Below, piece by piece: positions 19,768 to 29,618 of a stretch of DNA of 29,618 nt. The position numbers and the translations under genes were made by a program. Every line of letters begins with the position of its first letter. Positions within the stretch are counted from its first letter, which is position 1. Under the pieces are notes generated by a model. The model saw nothing but the letters and a program-made list of their open reading frames with translations. It was not told the origin of the DNA and did no database searches. Location of the stretch: contig MU616750.1 of the NCBI GenBank assembly GCA_025201705.1, positions 16,581-46,198 on the forward strand, written 5' to 3'. This stretch comes from Dissophora ornata. Its lineage: Eukaryota; Mortierellomycota; Mortierellomycetes; Mortierellales; Mortierellaceae.

Positions 19768-22443
19768 TTATCGGTTCAGTAGTCGCCTCACGTCAGCCTT
19801 CAACCGATCTGATTCACTCAACGCCTGATCCACCGACCGCGATACTGTCGAGATGCTCGAGTTTGCCCTAGTCTGTGCTTCCCTGCTTTCCTCCGTCACT
19901 TCTGCTCCAGGAGCTCCCGCCTGCAACGCCTGAGTTCTCGCTGTACCGATCGCTGATGCCGCCATGCTCCTTGATCTAATCGACGTCTTTGAGACTGCGG
20001 TGTTACCCATAGCCCCAACTCCCTGCATACTTGAAGGCAGGCCCGCTGCAATAGGTGTCCTAAGCGATTGAGAAGCCGCTAATCTTGAGGACGGGCTAGC
20101 AGGTCCACGACCCGTACCAACACCTCCGACCAAAGAGCTGGTTGTGGCACTAACGCCGCTGGCCGCCTGGGAGACAGTGCGGCTCAAGAAGGGTTTCACG
20201 GTCGAGACAAGATCTGTGAACGACTCTGTGAGGGCTCCGACAGCCAGGGTTGCTGTGGAAGGGGCATTTGACTGCGGAATAGGAGGGGAGGAGATGGCAG
20301 TGACAGGTGGGTTGGCCGACGTTAACGAGTAATGACTGGTTGCGGGTTGGAAAAATGAGCTACTGGTCTGGCGAGAGTGAGAGCCTGGTCCACCAGCAGT
20401 TGCGCTGGAACGCATCTTGCTCTCCATGATCTGTTGCTTCATCGCAGAGGGTGTCAGGAGCGGGTCAGGTCCCACATTGTTACCCGAGGTTAGGATGGCA
20501 AGCGATAGTCGCTTGGATGTTGCAGCGCCGCTGCTAAGAGTTTGGCTTGTCCTGGGAGACGCCGTTGCAGACAAGGGCAAGGTGCCTGGGGGCTGCAGTG
20601 CGGGGTTATTAGAAGCAATCTCATAGAGCATGTCCGAAGTCGCACCGCTCGTCACAGCTTCATGCAAGTCGTTCGCAGTCTTTCGCCACTTGTCCTCCCA
20701 GTACACAGAGACACGTCTCCATTTCTCGATCTGATTCTGGAGCTCGAGCTTCATAAAGTCCTTCTCCATTCTCAACTTGCGATTCCAGTCCTGTGCCTTT
20801 GCCCTGTCGGCTCTCTCGCGGTCAACATTGCCATTATGCTCCTCTTGGATCTTTTCCAACAAGACGCGGAACTCTGAGCGCAAAGTCGTCACTGTGGGCG
20901 ACTTGATGGGGTCGTTGTTGTTGAAAGACTTGATGCCGAGAAGCATGGATCGGTAATGGGTCAGCTGGGCCGAGAGCTCATTGTTCTTGCGCTTCAAGGT
21001 GTTAGCGAGGGACTTTGCGCCAATGGCCTGAACTTGGATATCCATAAAGTGCTGCACCACCGTGTTGTAATCGAACAAGACAGACTCCAACTCGCGACGA
21101 ATTGTCTTTAAAAGACCGCCATCGGTCTTGGCAGATGTGAGCTGCTTCTGGGTCGAGATCAAAACTCGGTCCTTGGCCTCGAAACGAGCCTTGACAACCT
21201 GCATCTCGCGATCCAGTTTGTCATTCTTCTCCAGCATCTCCTTGTGAAGAGCCTGGTATTTTGTGGACTCGATTCTTGCACGATCCTGACTTCCCTCCGC
21301 AGCGGCCAACTTGTCCTGGAGATCATACTTCTTCATCTCGAGACTCTCGGCGTGGGCCTCCGAATTGGCGAGAGCGACGCGGACGTCGTGCAGCGTGACC
21401 TCAAAAGCCTCGATGCGGCGCTGCAGAAGCGAGGACTCGACCTTGACCATCTGAAGCTCGTTGTTCAATCTCTTGTTCTCGTTCACGAGCTCCTGGTTAG
21501 AGAGGGTGGACACGTCCACAGCTGAGGCATCCGAGGTCGGTTCATTTTCAGAGTTCATGGTGTCCTTGACCATGGCAGCAAGACGTGAGCGATCAGACTC
21601 GAGACTGGTGACCTGCTCCATCAATCGCTTGCGTTCCTTATCTGGGCGAATGCCATCCAATCCCTGAGCAAGGAGCGAAGAGGTCGAAGTCGAGAGCAGT
21701 TGAAACTGGGCAGCCCTGAGTCGAAGTCGGTTCTTGACAGCAGCGACCATATCTGTCTTCTTCTTCCAGGCCTCCTTCTCCTTCTCTGTCTGTGCAAGCT
21801 TCACTTCGACTCTCTTCTTCTCTCCCTCGGTCTCTTCCAACATCAGCTTGAAAAGCTCCTTCTCTGCCTCCGACTCCTCGAGCTGGTTCTGGAGCGCAAG
21901 CTGTTCCTTGGCGGGATCTTTGGTCTTGCTGGCAATTTCCCTATTCACCTTTTCCAGCATTTGAACCTTTTCTAGACACTCCTTCTCGACCTCGACCTTG
22001 GTGGCCTCGGCCTCGGTCAATTGAGACTTCATGCGCTTGTTTTCTTGCTCAACCAAGTTGAGTCTAGCATCTTGGATCCGCTTCTCCGCCATGACACGAT
22101 CCCAATCTTGCATGATCTGCTCCCATTCCTCAGCCTGGCGGGTCTGGGGAGTATACTGGGTCAGCCTTTGATTGAGTTTCTTTGTCGCCGGCAAGTCGTC
22201 CATCGCGTCTTTTGCGTCTTGGAAGACGTCGCTATCGGCATCATCGTCATTGTCGCCCCGGAAGGAAGACTTGTCGTCGTCTGTGATAGAGGCAGAAGAA
22301 GGGGTCATGGTGTCAGATTGATCGGGGGCGTCGTTGCCGATTCCGGTCATGGCTGCGGTGGGAGCGACACTCGTGGTTTCCTCAGGTGCTGCCGCCTCTG
22401 TTGTCTGAGCGACAGTGACATCTTCTGGCGTCTCGGCGGTCAT
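19768..22443 (-). CDS. Long coiled-coil protein of unknown function
   Basis: Single open frame of 891 residues with ATG at 22443-22441, preceded by a short A-rich leader. The N-terminus (1-85) is acidic and Thr/Ala-rich (DDDKSSFRGDNDDDADSDVFQDAKD). Residues about 100-595 form an almost unbroken charged coiled coil, beginning around TRQAEEWEQIMQDWDRVMAE. The remainder is a Ser/Ala/Gly-rich low-complexity tail. The last 40 residues return to a short charged segment (SRSVDQALSESDRLKADVRR). No motor, kinase or membrane segment is visible. The shape suits a cytoskeletal, septal or vesicle-tethering scaffold, but that is inference from architecture alone. It is convergent with the SANT-like gene. 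Confidence 0.85.
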   Translation of the reverse strand: MTAETPEDVTVAQTTEAAAPEETTSVAPTAAMTGIGNDAPDQSDTMTPSSASITDDDKSSFRGDNDDDADSDVFQDAKDAMDDLPATKKLNQRLTQYTPQTRQAEEWEQIMQDWDRVMAEKRIQDARLNLVEQENKRMKSQLTEAEATKVEVEKECLEKVQMLEKVNREIASKTKDPAKEQLALQNQLEESEAEKELFKLMLEETEGEKKRVEVKLAQTEKEKEAWKKKTDMVAAVKNRLRLRAAQFQLLSTSTSSLLAQGLDGIRPDKERKRLMEQVTSLESDRSRLAAMVKDTMNSENEPTSDASAVDVSTLSNQELVNENKRLNNELQMVKVESSLLQRRIEAFEVTLHDVRVALANSEAHAESLEMKKYDLQDKLAAAEGSQDRARIESTKYQALHKEMLEKNDKLDREMQVVKARFEAKDRVLISTQKQLTSAKTDGGLLKTIRRELESVLFDYNTVVQHFMDIQVQAIGAKSLANTLKRKNNELSAQLTHYRSMLLGIKSFNNNDPIKSPTVTTLRSEFRVLLEKIQEEHNGNVDRERADRAKAQDWNRKLRMEKDFMKLELQNQIEKWRRVSVYWEDKWRKTANDLHEAVTSGATSDMLYEIASNNPALQPPGTLPLSATASPRTSQTLSSGAATSKRLSLAILTSGNNVGPDPLLTPSAMKQQIMESKMRSSATAGGPGSHSRQTSSSFFQPATSHYSLTSANPPVTAISSPPIPQSNAPSTATLAVGALTESFTDLVSTVKPFLSRTVSQAASGVSATTSSLVGGVGTGRGPASPSSRLAASQSLRTPIAAGLPSSMQGVGAMGNTAVSKTSIRSRSMAASAIGTARTQALQAGAPGAEVTEESREAQTRANSSISTVSRSVDQALSESDRLKADVRRLLNR

Positions 22444-24156
22444 GATGATTTAGTTTTTTTTTTATCCTCTTCCTGATCGTTATTTGGAAAGGAAGACTGA
22501 AAACGAAAGAAAGATCCCTGCTTTGACTAAAAAGGACGAAGCCAGGGTGCTAGACGGATCCGAGGGGCGACAGAAGGGGGGGAAGAGAGACAGAAACGGT
22601 TATAATTGATTCAACACGCGCTCTTTGAAAGAGATGAGACAAAGGGGGGCCAGACACGTCCATGGCATCGCAGACATGAGGTCGACATTCAACCGCGAGG
22701 AGAATCTCTGCTCCAAGAGAAGAATGAGAAATGCTTCTGGCGCTTCTTTCCATGGAGCTCTCAACTCCCTTTGTGCGCAAACTGTCATCTCTTGTGGAGA
22801 ATAATGTGGAGCGTTGTGGAGGCCAGAAAATATGGCGCAGCTCAGCTCCCTGGTGGGGGGGCCGTTACCTGTTCTGTGAGCTATAGGGCACTGGAAGTGA
22901 GGACGGAGGGGTGAATGTCGACAAACGTTAAACAGGGTGGTGATGGAAACGAAGAATGATGAAACGGATGAGGGAAAGAGAGGGAGGGAGAGAGAGAAGG
23001 GCGATGAGGAAAGAAACTATGAGCAGGTCCGGACAAGGCGTTCAACAAAAGAAGAGCACCAGCCCAACCAGACCAGCTCGAGGTGTTATAGCAGACACTC
23101 AGTGGGTGGATGGCTGTTACTCCGTGGCCGATGGCTGTTGTTCCTGTGTCTGCTCCCTGTTTGTTTTTCATTGAAGATTGCCACACCACTTCGGCTCTCA
23201 ATTGACCCTCCTCCGTCTTTGCGACGCCCATTTTATTTTATTTCTTACTTTTCTTTGCGTTCACAAATGCGCAAACCGTAAGCAAATCGCCCTTGTCCTT
23301 GTGGTTCAATCAACGGACACAGAAGCACATGCTTCTTGAATACATTTGCAGTCTGGGTTCGTCCTCAATAAATTAACAAGACGCGAAGGATAATCAGGGG
23401 AAACGATCATGCATGGCATTTGTGGGTGCTGAGGTATGTATACAATGTACATTTGTATGAGGCACAACGCATGCACCCGTGTTTCGATCCGCCACTCCAA
23501 CCAAAGAAGCACCTGTTAAGTCTTGTCCAGCCCAGCAGCCGATCCCTCATAGTAAGCGCAACAAAGAGTCCATTGACATGTGGAGAAGCGAGGGAGAACC
23601 TTATTGTATACACAGCACAAAGTGCTCTCAAACCCCTCATTACTCTTCACCACCCACAGTGGCAGAGCTGAAGAACATGGACTATTCTAGCTGGTGGTGC
23701 GTGGACCAGTCGCCACATCTCCGCGAAACTCGTCCATCGAAAGGGACCAAAGGATAGAACAAACGCCTACCAGACACGACCTTTGTGCAGACTACATATA
23801 CTTTGTATGGAGTTTTTTTTTGTTAAATGCGGCACAGAAACTAAAACAAGACTTCATTTCTGCTTTGTCAAAGCTGCAGGCATGTTTGAGTCCGGCGATG
23901 CATCTTTCGCCGTCTTCTGTATTCCGCACCCCACGACTGTGCTCAAAAAAAAAACAATCGTGAGCCTAGTTTCCAGTCTTTCGTCTTTTCCATTGACAAT
24001 GCCCCGTGGCAACAATGCACAAAGAACCATTGCATATCAAAATCATCCCACAAGAAAACATGTCAGAAAGGAATGTGCAAAGAGATTTTTTTTTTTTTTT
24101 ACTTCGTCATACGTAAAAGAAATGGAGCGCCCTGGGTAAGAGCCTATGCAGGTTTC
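22444..24156. other. Intergenic region between two minus-strand genes
   Basis: No gene is evident. It contains the upstream region of the coiled-coil gene, including a T-run (A-run on the coding strand) at 22453-22462, and a purine-rich GGGAGGGAGAGAGAGA stretch near 22979-23000. The 3' region of the small secreted protein gene includes a poly-T run at 24087-24100. Short frames on both strands have no recognisable content. Confidence 0.5.
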
Positions 24157-24504
24157 TCAGGCACTTCTTGGACCCGGGGGAAGAGGTATGCCAGCACTGA
24201 CTTTGATGAAAATCGTCTTTTCATTCAATGGCGAGTCACCCTTCGAACCCAGGTTCTGTGAGTCGCCACCCAAGTGAATTCCGCCGCCGAGCACTGCTCC
24301 TACAACGGTGCTGTCAAGGCTCGCCGCTATTAGAGCGGCTTGTTGTTGCTCCTGCGGATTAAATCTACGCTGCTCCGGTTCTTTGGGAGGCTCGGTCACG
24401 GCGGATGATGGCGCCTCAGCTCCATGGACTCCTTGAACAGCGACGACCGAGAGAAGAGTGGTCCAGAGGACGATATTTGATATTGTCTTTCTGCTTATTT
24501 TCAT
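24157..24504 (-). CDS. Small secreted protein (115 residues)
   Basis: ATG at 24504-24502 gives MKISRKTISN followed by a hydrophobic core (IVLWTTLLSVVAVQ) and a likely signal-peptidase site after VHG, near residue 28. Frame upstream of this Met is open but lacks an ATG. The mature part is Gln/Pro/Glu-rich (PPKEPEQRRFNPQEQQQ), then has an Ala/Gly segment (VVGAVLGGGIHLGGDSQN). No cysteine is visible in the mature region, unlike many cysteine-rich effectors. Function unknown; it may be a cell-surface or secreted protein. It could also be the single visible exon of a longer gene, but the signal peptide and stop make a complete small gene plausible. Confidence 0.6.
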   Translation of the reverse strand: MKISRKTISNIVLWTTLLSVVAVQGVHGAEAPSSAVTEPPKEPEQRRFNPQEQQQAALIAASLDSTVVGAVLGGGIHLGGDSQNLGSKGDSPLNEKTIFIKVSAGIPLPPGPRSA

Positions 24505-24886
24505 TACGAATGCGAGGGGTAAGGAAAGAGTGGGAAACAAAAAAAAGTGCAGGAAAGAAGGCGTACTCTACGGCAGAACGAAAGGGAACGATAGGGGAAA
24601 CTGGAATGATCAATTCTTCATGCCAAGCTATTTCCCCCCCACTCCTCGCACCCCCTTTGCCACATCGCTCAATGCCGTTCCACTATTGGATTGCAGTTTG
24701 GTGGCACACCTCGTCTGCCTTCGAGCAAAGAAACAGAGGCGCTGCAACCCTCGACCGCAAACAAACGCATCTTTCGGAACGATACCTTTTTGCTAACATA
24801 GAAAACAAGGCGGCTTTTTTTTTTATGTACAAGGGTTGATCGAATCAGCCACTAAAAAATCTACAAGTGTGAATGTTGTTTTTTTT
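24505..24886. other. Short intergenic region
   Basis: It holds the upstream region of the secreted-protein gene and the 3' flank of the Myb-like gene. Poly-T/poly-A runs occur near 24540, 24815 and 24880. No gene is seen. Confidence 0.5.
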
Positions 24887-27868
24887 CTATGCTTTTTGTC
24901 TTCTTCCAGCGCGAGTGGTGGTGGGCACCGTCGATGAACTCGTCTTCGAATCACCCAAACTACCAGATCTCTGCTTGCCCTTTCCAGTCTTCCCCTTCGC
25001 ATGACTATCCAACGCCAATGTCTCCAGCGGTTCGGACTTGAGAACTGGGATCGTGGTGGCGGTGGTGGTGGGCCGTGACATCGTGGCACCTTCACCCGAG
25101 GCAGCTGCCGCAGCGGATTTCTCGTCCTCCACTGCCGTCATCGCCGCCAGTCCAGCAGCCATGGCAGCCATAGCGTTCGCAATCGCGTTCGACGCAGCAA
25201 GACTATCGGCGCTCGTTTCTTCACGCGATTCCCTGTCAGATGAGGATGATGTGGAGGATTTACGGCCTGATGACGCCTTGGGCGGCGAGGGCGAGACTGG
25301 CTCAGTCTTGTGGATGGCATCAGGACAATAGCTGTAGCCGTAGCCCTCACCCTGTCCCAATCCTGCTCCTGCGCCACCAGCTCCTGTACTTTCACCATCA
25401 GGCCCACAACCAGCACCCGCCATCTCGTTGTTCTTCAAGAGGTCATCGCAGATCTGATCTACACCTCCCATAGCTTCCATGACGCCCTTTCCAAAGTCTG
25501 TCAACCTGTAGACCCATTGCCTGCCACGCTTGAGTCCAAAGCTCTCGAACCTTGGTCGCGGGTGACCCTTCTCGTGCGCCAAAGCATCCGAGATCTGCGC
25601 CCTCCAGATTTGCAGATTCTTGTGTCCCGTCCGAGGGATACGGTTCAAGTGCCTGCTAAAGAGTTTCTCGACCATACTGGCGACATCGTTCAAAGTTCCC
25701 TGCAGCTCCGGTAACCGCGCAAGGGACAGGAACGCCATCTGTGAGTACGTTGGCAGTTTGGACGAAGGATCGGGCTTGGATCGGCGAGGTTGTGCATGTC
25801 CGTTGCCCTTGACAAACCCGGGGTCGGTGAGAACCTGTCTTCGAGAGCGGACAGAGTGTACAGACCGGTTCAGGGTCTCGGCAATGTCCTTGATCGGTGT
25901 CATATTGTCAACAAGCTTCAACAGCAGCTTTTCTTCCTCAGTGGTCCAAGGTCGCTTGTTGTTGGCGTTTGTCTTTTTGCCCAAAGTCGACTCTGATATC
26001 GGCGAGTCCACTGCGGAGCCAATCTCTGAACAATCGGATGCAGTGTCTGCCGACTCCATGACAGTGCTATCATACGGTGTCACAGGCTCCAACTTGGTGG
26101 CGTCATGACATGGCGAAGGCGATGTGGGCGTGACTGGCTGCGCGGCAGAGACACTATTGATACGTGATGGAGGTAATTCCAAGCTCTCGACACTCGACGG
26201 CATATCCACTGCCAAAGGCTGCAAAGGTGGTGTTGTTCTGACCGAAGACGGCGGCGAAGGCAAGGAGTTGAGCCTGGGCGACACGCTTGCACGTCGATTG
26301 TCTTCTTCATGACTGAGCTTCCTCTTTTTCGCAGATATTGGCAGAATGGTGATAACGCTTGCATTAGATGACTCTTCCCTCCATGCCTCGGCTGATCGTC
26401 TTCTGGAGCCGTGGTGGCTCATAGCCGATTGAAAGTTCGACTCCTTTGATGCCTGTGTCACAGAGTTCTTACTATCACAGCCTTGTTTCGGGTGCTGGTG
26501 AGCAATCCGGTTAAATGCCACACGTGCAACCTCTGACCTGGGCGACGAACGAGAGACGGAAGAACACGGCGCCAAAGAGCTGGAGACGGTTGCATTTGCT
26601 GGGTACAATGAAGGCGACGTCAATTCCGGCGTAACAGAGCCTGATGACGACGAAGAGTGCGTTGGCGAGGGAGGAAGATCATCCTCAGGCTCTGCCGTCT
26701 CCATCATCACATCTTCCATAGCAGCGCCTAAAGTCAATGCGGGTCCCGATTTTAGAACTGGAGGTGGGGCACTGGCCACATCCGGAGGAGCTGAGAGATC
26801 TTCGACGTGCATTGGCGATGGTTCTGAGCTTGGACCAGCATAGCTTGATCCTTGCACCCCTGAACTTTGCTCGAGACCCGAATCGGCGCCGGTGGCGGGT
26901 GCGTTGGGATTGTTGGTTGTCTCTGTCATGAAGTGTGGTACTGGCTTCGTTGGGGATTGCGCCTGCGCTAGTGTGTGTGCCTGTACCTGATTTGGGGGAC
27001 CCGTGAAGAGAAAATCGACAGAATCTATCCCGGTCCCAGAGCCTGTTGTTGCAGAGAAGAACTTTTCGCGCTGGATGGCTGCCTGAGTCTGCAATTCCTC
27101 CATCAACATGCGGAACAGGTCCTGAGGAGGAGGGGGCATCAAATCGCTCTGAGACGGCAAGAGAGACGTGTCTGCAGACCCATACAGATCCATCGAGGTG
27201 TCCATATAACTGGGATGGCTGAGGAGGGATGTGTTGTCTAGGGCCTCTTGCTTGATATGGATAGCAGCGATGCCGGTCGAGTCCTGAAGCCGATCTCCAT
27301 CTTCACTGCCGAGAATATCTGCTGTTGCATGGTCGAGGTGCATGCCTGAGGATATAGAGGATAAAGAGGGTGAGGGCGAGGCTGGAGAGTGGGCAGAGAA
27401 GGCTGGAGAGGAGGCGTTAGAGACAGGTGACTGACGCAGGAAGGGGTTGGTCGCAGAGGCGTTATCTTTGGCGACCAGAGAGTTTGATAGCGAGTTGGCG
27501 TCGTGGATGCTGGCGTGACCGTGGTCCTCACCATCGTCCTCTTCCCCTTCTTGCTTTGCATGAATGTAGTCGTAGATATTGAGCTCCTCTTCGACATCGC
27601 CAACGTGCTGTTGCTGCAGTTGGACAAAAGTCTGTGGTCCATGGGAAGCTCCTGTTGGATCACTGGTCATATCTTGCATCAAGAATTCGCGCGTCATGTC
27701 TTCGAGCTGCTGCTCTTGATCCTGATGGTGGTGGTAGGGGTGATTCTGATACAGAGACGAGAGGCTAGCCTGTGGCTGTCCCTGGAGGCGACCGTGATCC
27801 GGGGGGAGTAATGGGAGCGATGGCTGCTGGGGGAGGACAGCTGAGGCTGATAGCTGGATGTCGGCCAT
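24887..27868 (-). CDS. Myb-like transcriptional regulator with a second conserved helical domain
   Basis: Single open frame of 993 residues starting at the ATG 27868-27866 (MADIQLSASAVLPQQ). The N-terminal 630 residues are Ser/Pro/Gln-rich and acidic, as in activation or docking regions. A Myb/SANT-like helix-turn-helix follows at about 638-680 (RPWTTEEEKLLLKLVDNM, then IAETLNRSVHSVRSRR), with an Asn-Arg-Ser recognition-type stretch. Residues about 695-800 form an ordered, probably DNA-binding domain (PTYSQMAFLSLARLPEL, RIPRTGHKNLQIWRAQI, GLKRGRQWVYRLTDFG), winged-helix-like in look. The last 180 residues are Ala/Gly/Ser-rich with a basic end (GKGKQRSG, RAGRRQKA). It is likely nuclear. Target genes are unknown, and I cannot name an orthologue. 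A long purine/pyrimidine-rich leader region lies upstream. Confidence 0.85.
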   Translation of the reverse strand: MADIQLSASAVLPQQPSLPLLPPDHGRLQGQPQASLSSLYQNHPYHHHQDQEQQLEDMTREFLMQDMTSDPTGASHGPQTFVQLQQQHVGDVEEELNIYDYIHAKQEGEEDDGEDHGHASIHDANSLSNSLVAKDNASATNPFLRQSPVSNASSPAFSAHSPASPSPSLSSISSGMHLDHATADILGSEDGDRLQDSTGIAAIHIKQEALDNTSLLSHPSYMDTSMDLYGSADTSLLPSQSDLMPPPPQDLFRMLMEELQTQAAIQREKFFSATTGSGTGIDSVDFLFTGPPNQVQAHTLAQAQSPTKPVPHFMTETTNNPNAPATGADSGLEQSSGVQGSSYAGPSSEPSPMHVEDLSAPPDVASAPPPVLKSGPALTLGAAMEDVMMETAEPEDDLPPSPTHSSSSSGSVTPELTSPSLYPANATVSSSLAPCSSVSRSSPRSEVARVAFNRIAHQHPKQGCDSKNSVTQASKESNFQSAMSHHGSRRRSAEAWREESSNASVITILPISAKKRKLSHEEDNRRASVSPRLNSLPSPPSSVRTTPPLQPLAVDMPSSVESLELPPSRINSVSAAQPVTPTSPSPCHDATKLEPVTPYDSTVMESADTASDCSEIGSAVDSPISESTLGKKTNANNKRPWTTEEEKLLLKLVDNMTPIKDIAETLNRSVHSVRSRRQVLTDPGFVKGNGHAQPRRSKPDPSSKLPTYSQMAFLSLARLPELQGTLNDVASMVEKLFSRHLNRIPRTGHKNLQIWRAQISDALAHEKGHPRPRFESFGLKRGRQWVYRLTDFGKGVMEAMGGVDQICDDLLKNNEMAGAGCGPDGESTGAGGAGAGLGQGEGYGYSYCPDAIHKTEPVSPSPPKASSGRKSSTSSSSDRESREETSADSLAASNAIANAMAAMAAGLAAMTAVEDEKSAAAAASGEGATMSRPTTTATTIPVLKSEPLETLALDSHAKGKTGKGKQRSGSLGDSKTSSSTVPTTTRAGRRQKA

Positions 27869-29450
27869 TGTTGTTTGAGTTAGAGATAAAGAATGGCGTC
27901 AAAAGGACACGTCGTGAAGACAGGGTATACGTGAATTGGGGGCTGGGCTGGGGGCGGGGCGGGCTGGAGGGTGCCTTCAAGATGCCAAAGGCGGGTTCAG
28001 CTATACAGGCAAGGGTGATGGCGATAGGACCAAGGGTCTTGAATCGGATATGCAAAGAAGAGAGAGAGCAGAAAGAAAGAAGAAAGGACACACAGGGTCA
28101 GGGTCATGCCAGCGTGTCGAGGGTTTAGCCAATAGCGCCCGTGGGAGAGCATGCGTGATCTGCCCATGGCTGATTGCATCCATCTGCAGATCTGGTCGAG
28201 TGTCATTACTCTCCCACTCTGCCCGGTCTTGTCTCTCTTACCACACACAACAGCAACGAAACACAACACAGGGCGTGGGGGCCGGAGGAGGCGGGTGAGA
28301 ACAAACGGTCTGGATCCTGCTGCCGCAAGGAACTCTGATAGAAGGCAAGAAAAGGGTCGGGCAAAATGTGCAAAGAGGGTGTGGGGTGTGCACGCGTGAG
28401 GAGCGAGGGGGCGCGAGGGGACGGAGACGAGAAGAGAGAGAGAGAGAGAGAGCGAGCGGGGAGGAACGCGAGAGTAATGGAATGCAATGAAAAGAAGGAG
28501 AAGAGGGAGATGAAAAGAGAATCAATGACAGAAAGGCAGAAAAGGAAGAACTCTTGTCCTGTTCGTCTTCCAAGGGACGGGCGAGTCTCGCTTTTTTGGA
28601 CCGGGGAACCATTCAAAGGACGATCAGTGTCATTTCGCCCTTTTCCCACTCATGCGCCCGTCGTGCTCTCTTTGCTTTCCTCATTGCAACCTTGACATCC
28701 TTGCCATCGCCGACGATGCCCCTTGGGCTTCCTGTTCTCAACGATCGCTTTTTATTTTATTTTTTTTCCCATGGGGCATGGTCCAGTTGCTGATTACAAC
28801 ACATCCAATCAGCATCGCCCTCACCAACGCCCACCTCCTTGGAGTGACCAATCTCTTGGCCCCTCGACAGCCCTACTCATGTGCGAGTCCCATCCGCCAG
28901 ACACGTTCTTTTTTTTTGATGTGCGATGTGTAACCATTTCCCTCGCGTTCGGCGGCATCATTCCATCTCCCTCATTGGCTCTCATGAACCATGTCCCATG
29001 CAATATGAAAGGCAGAGCGCGATCTCAATATTAGAAACGCGTCTTTTTTTAAGTGTTCTAAAATTATCACACCTCTGCTGCAATTGAACGCGCTCGACCA
29101 GACTGCTCCGTCCATGTTATCGTCGCCAGTGTCTTTCATGGTTGTGCGTGGAGCAGCAAGAGCAACAGAGTCCGTTGCATTGGGCCAACTCCCTGCCGTC
29201 GCGATGTTGAGAACCTGCTCGTGTATATACATCGTCAAGAACTACACGCTGTGATGAAATTTCTCGACAGACAATATAGAATAAAGACGCGAGTGTGTTG
29301 TGTGTGAGTGTGGGGTTCATGTTGTACCCACGCACATGAAAAGTGGTTTTTTTTTCCCTCATTCTTGGGTAGGCTGTCGAGACAGATTTGTTCTGCTTGG
29401 CTAAAACGTCGACTCTCACAGCTCGATTTGTAGAGTAAATCAAGATTCAC
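27869..29450. other. Long upstream region of the Myb-like gene
   Basis: No convincing gene is present. Notable are a GA-repeat (GAGAGAGAGAGAGAGAGAG) near 28433-28452, purine-rich DNA from 28370 to 28550, T-runs near 28750-28767, 28909-28917 and 29345-29355, and several CCATCC/CCCTC pyrimidine blocks. This is consistent with a long fungal promoter and leader and the 3' flank of the gene at the right edge. Confidence 0.5.
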
Positions 29451-29618
29451 TCACTCAGAGATATACTCTGTATTCTCCGCACCAATCGAATGCAGCCAAG
29501 AGCCAGAGTGGGAGGACAGGCCTTCGATCGCGGAGGGGGCACACACAGGCAGGGGGGTGGGCTGGGCTGTCGACTTCTCGAGCTGCGCTTGTTGTTCCTG
29601 GGGAAGTGGCAGACAAGC
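29451..29618 (-). CDS. C-terminal end of an unidentified protein (continues beyond the right edge)
   Basis: On the minus strand the frame is open from the right edge to a TGA at 29453-29451, giving 55 codons. It includes PQEQQAQLEKSTAQPTPLPV and then GLSSHSGSWLHSIGAENTEY. Gln/Pro/Ser-rich composition resembles the neighbouring regulators. The start and any domain lie outside, so neither product nor gene boundary can be confirmed. Confidence 0.4.
   Translation of the reverse strand, partial: ACLPLPQEQQAQLEKSTAQPTPLPVCAPSAIEGLSSHSGSWLHSIGAENTEYISE

Noticed and set aside
22021..22476. Plus-strand frames over the coiled-coil gene
   Set aside because: Shadows of the 891-residue minus-strand frame; no start context or domain.
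28206..28649. Minus-strand Ser/Leu/Phe-rich frames of 124-147 codons
   Set aside because: They are produced by the purine/pyrimidine-skewed DNA upstream of the Myb-like gene and contain low-complexity residues only.

Overview
The window looks like chromosomal DNA of a filamentous fungus, most likely an early-diverging one of the Mortierella type. The reasons are short GT-AG introns, a very large NACHT-HEAT (NLR-like) gene with a TPR-like N-terminus, remains of a TnpB/Fanzor-like protein and of a LINE, and long Ser/Pro/Gln-rich single-exon regulators. The organism is inferred from protein style, not from a marker gene. I saw no rRNA, tRNA or CRISPR array by eye.

The left part (1-17.9 kb) is repeat-rich accessory DNA. 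At the left edge is the 3' end of one NACHT/HEAT-type gene (2-748). A full paralogue follows at 3312-8959: TPR-like start, helical ARM-like region, NACHT ATPase, then 16 almost identical 33-residue HEAT repeats and a conserved 77-residue tail. The 3' flanks of the two genes are also copies of each other (749-1780 and 8960-9827), so a unit longer than the gene was duplicated. A frameshifted TnpB/Fanzor-like zinc-ribbon remnant (1867-2245) lies between the two genes.

From 9.8 to 16.7 kb, two long direct repeats (9831-10588 and 15896-16693) bracket about 5.3 kb. That interval holds a seven-exon minus-strand gene (12158-14426), reconstructed here from splice sites and reading phase. It also holds a very recent 316-bp tandem duplication (14688-15316) whose second copy is bounded by a perfect 17-bp inverted repeat. 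A decayed LINE-like 3' end (17582-17888) marks the end of this zone.

The right part (18-29.6 kb) looks like ordinary gene space with intact, mostly uninterrupted genes: a SANT/Myb-like coiled-coil protein (17998-19413, plus), a long coiled-coil protein (19768-22443, minus), a small secreted protein (24157-24504, minus), a large Myb-like regulator (24887-27868, minus) and the last 55 codons of a further minus-strand gene at the right edge.

The genes do not form an operon or an obvious pathway. The main biological theme is a fast-evolving NLR-type immune-receptor-like locus embedded in duplicated and mobile-element-derived DNA, next to stable regulatory genes.
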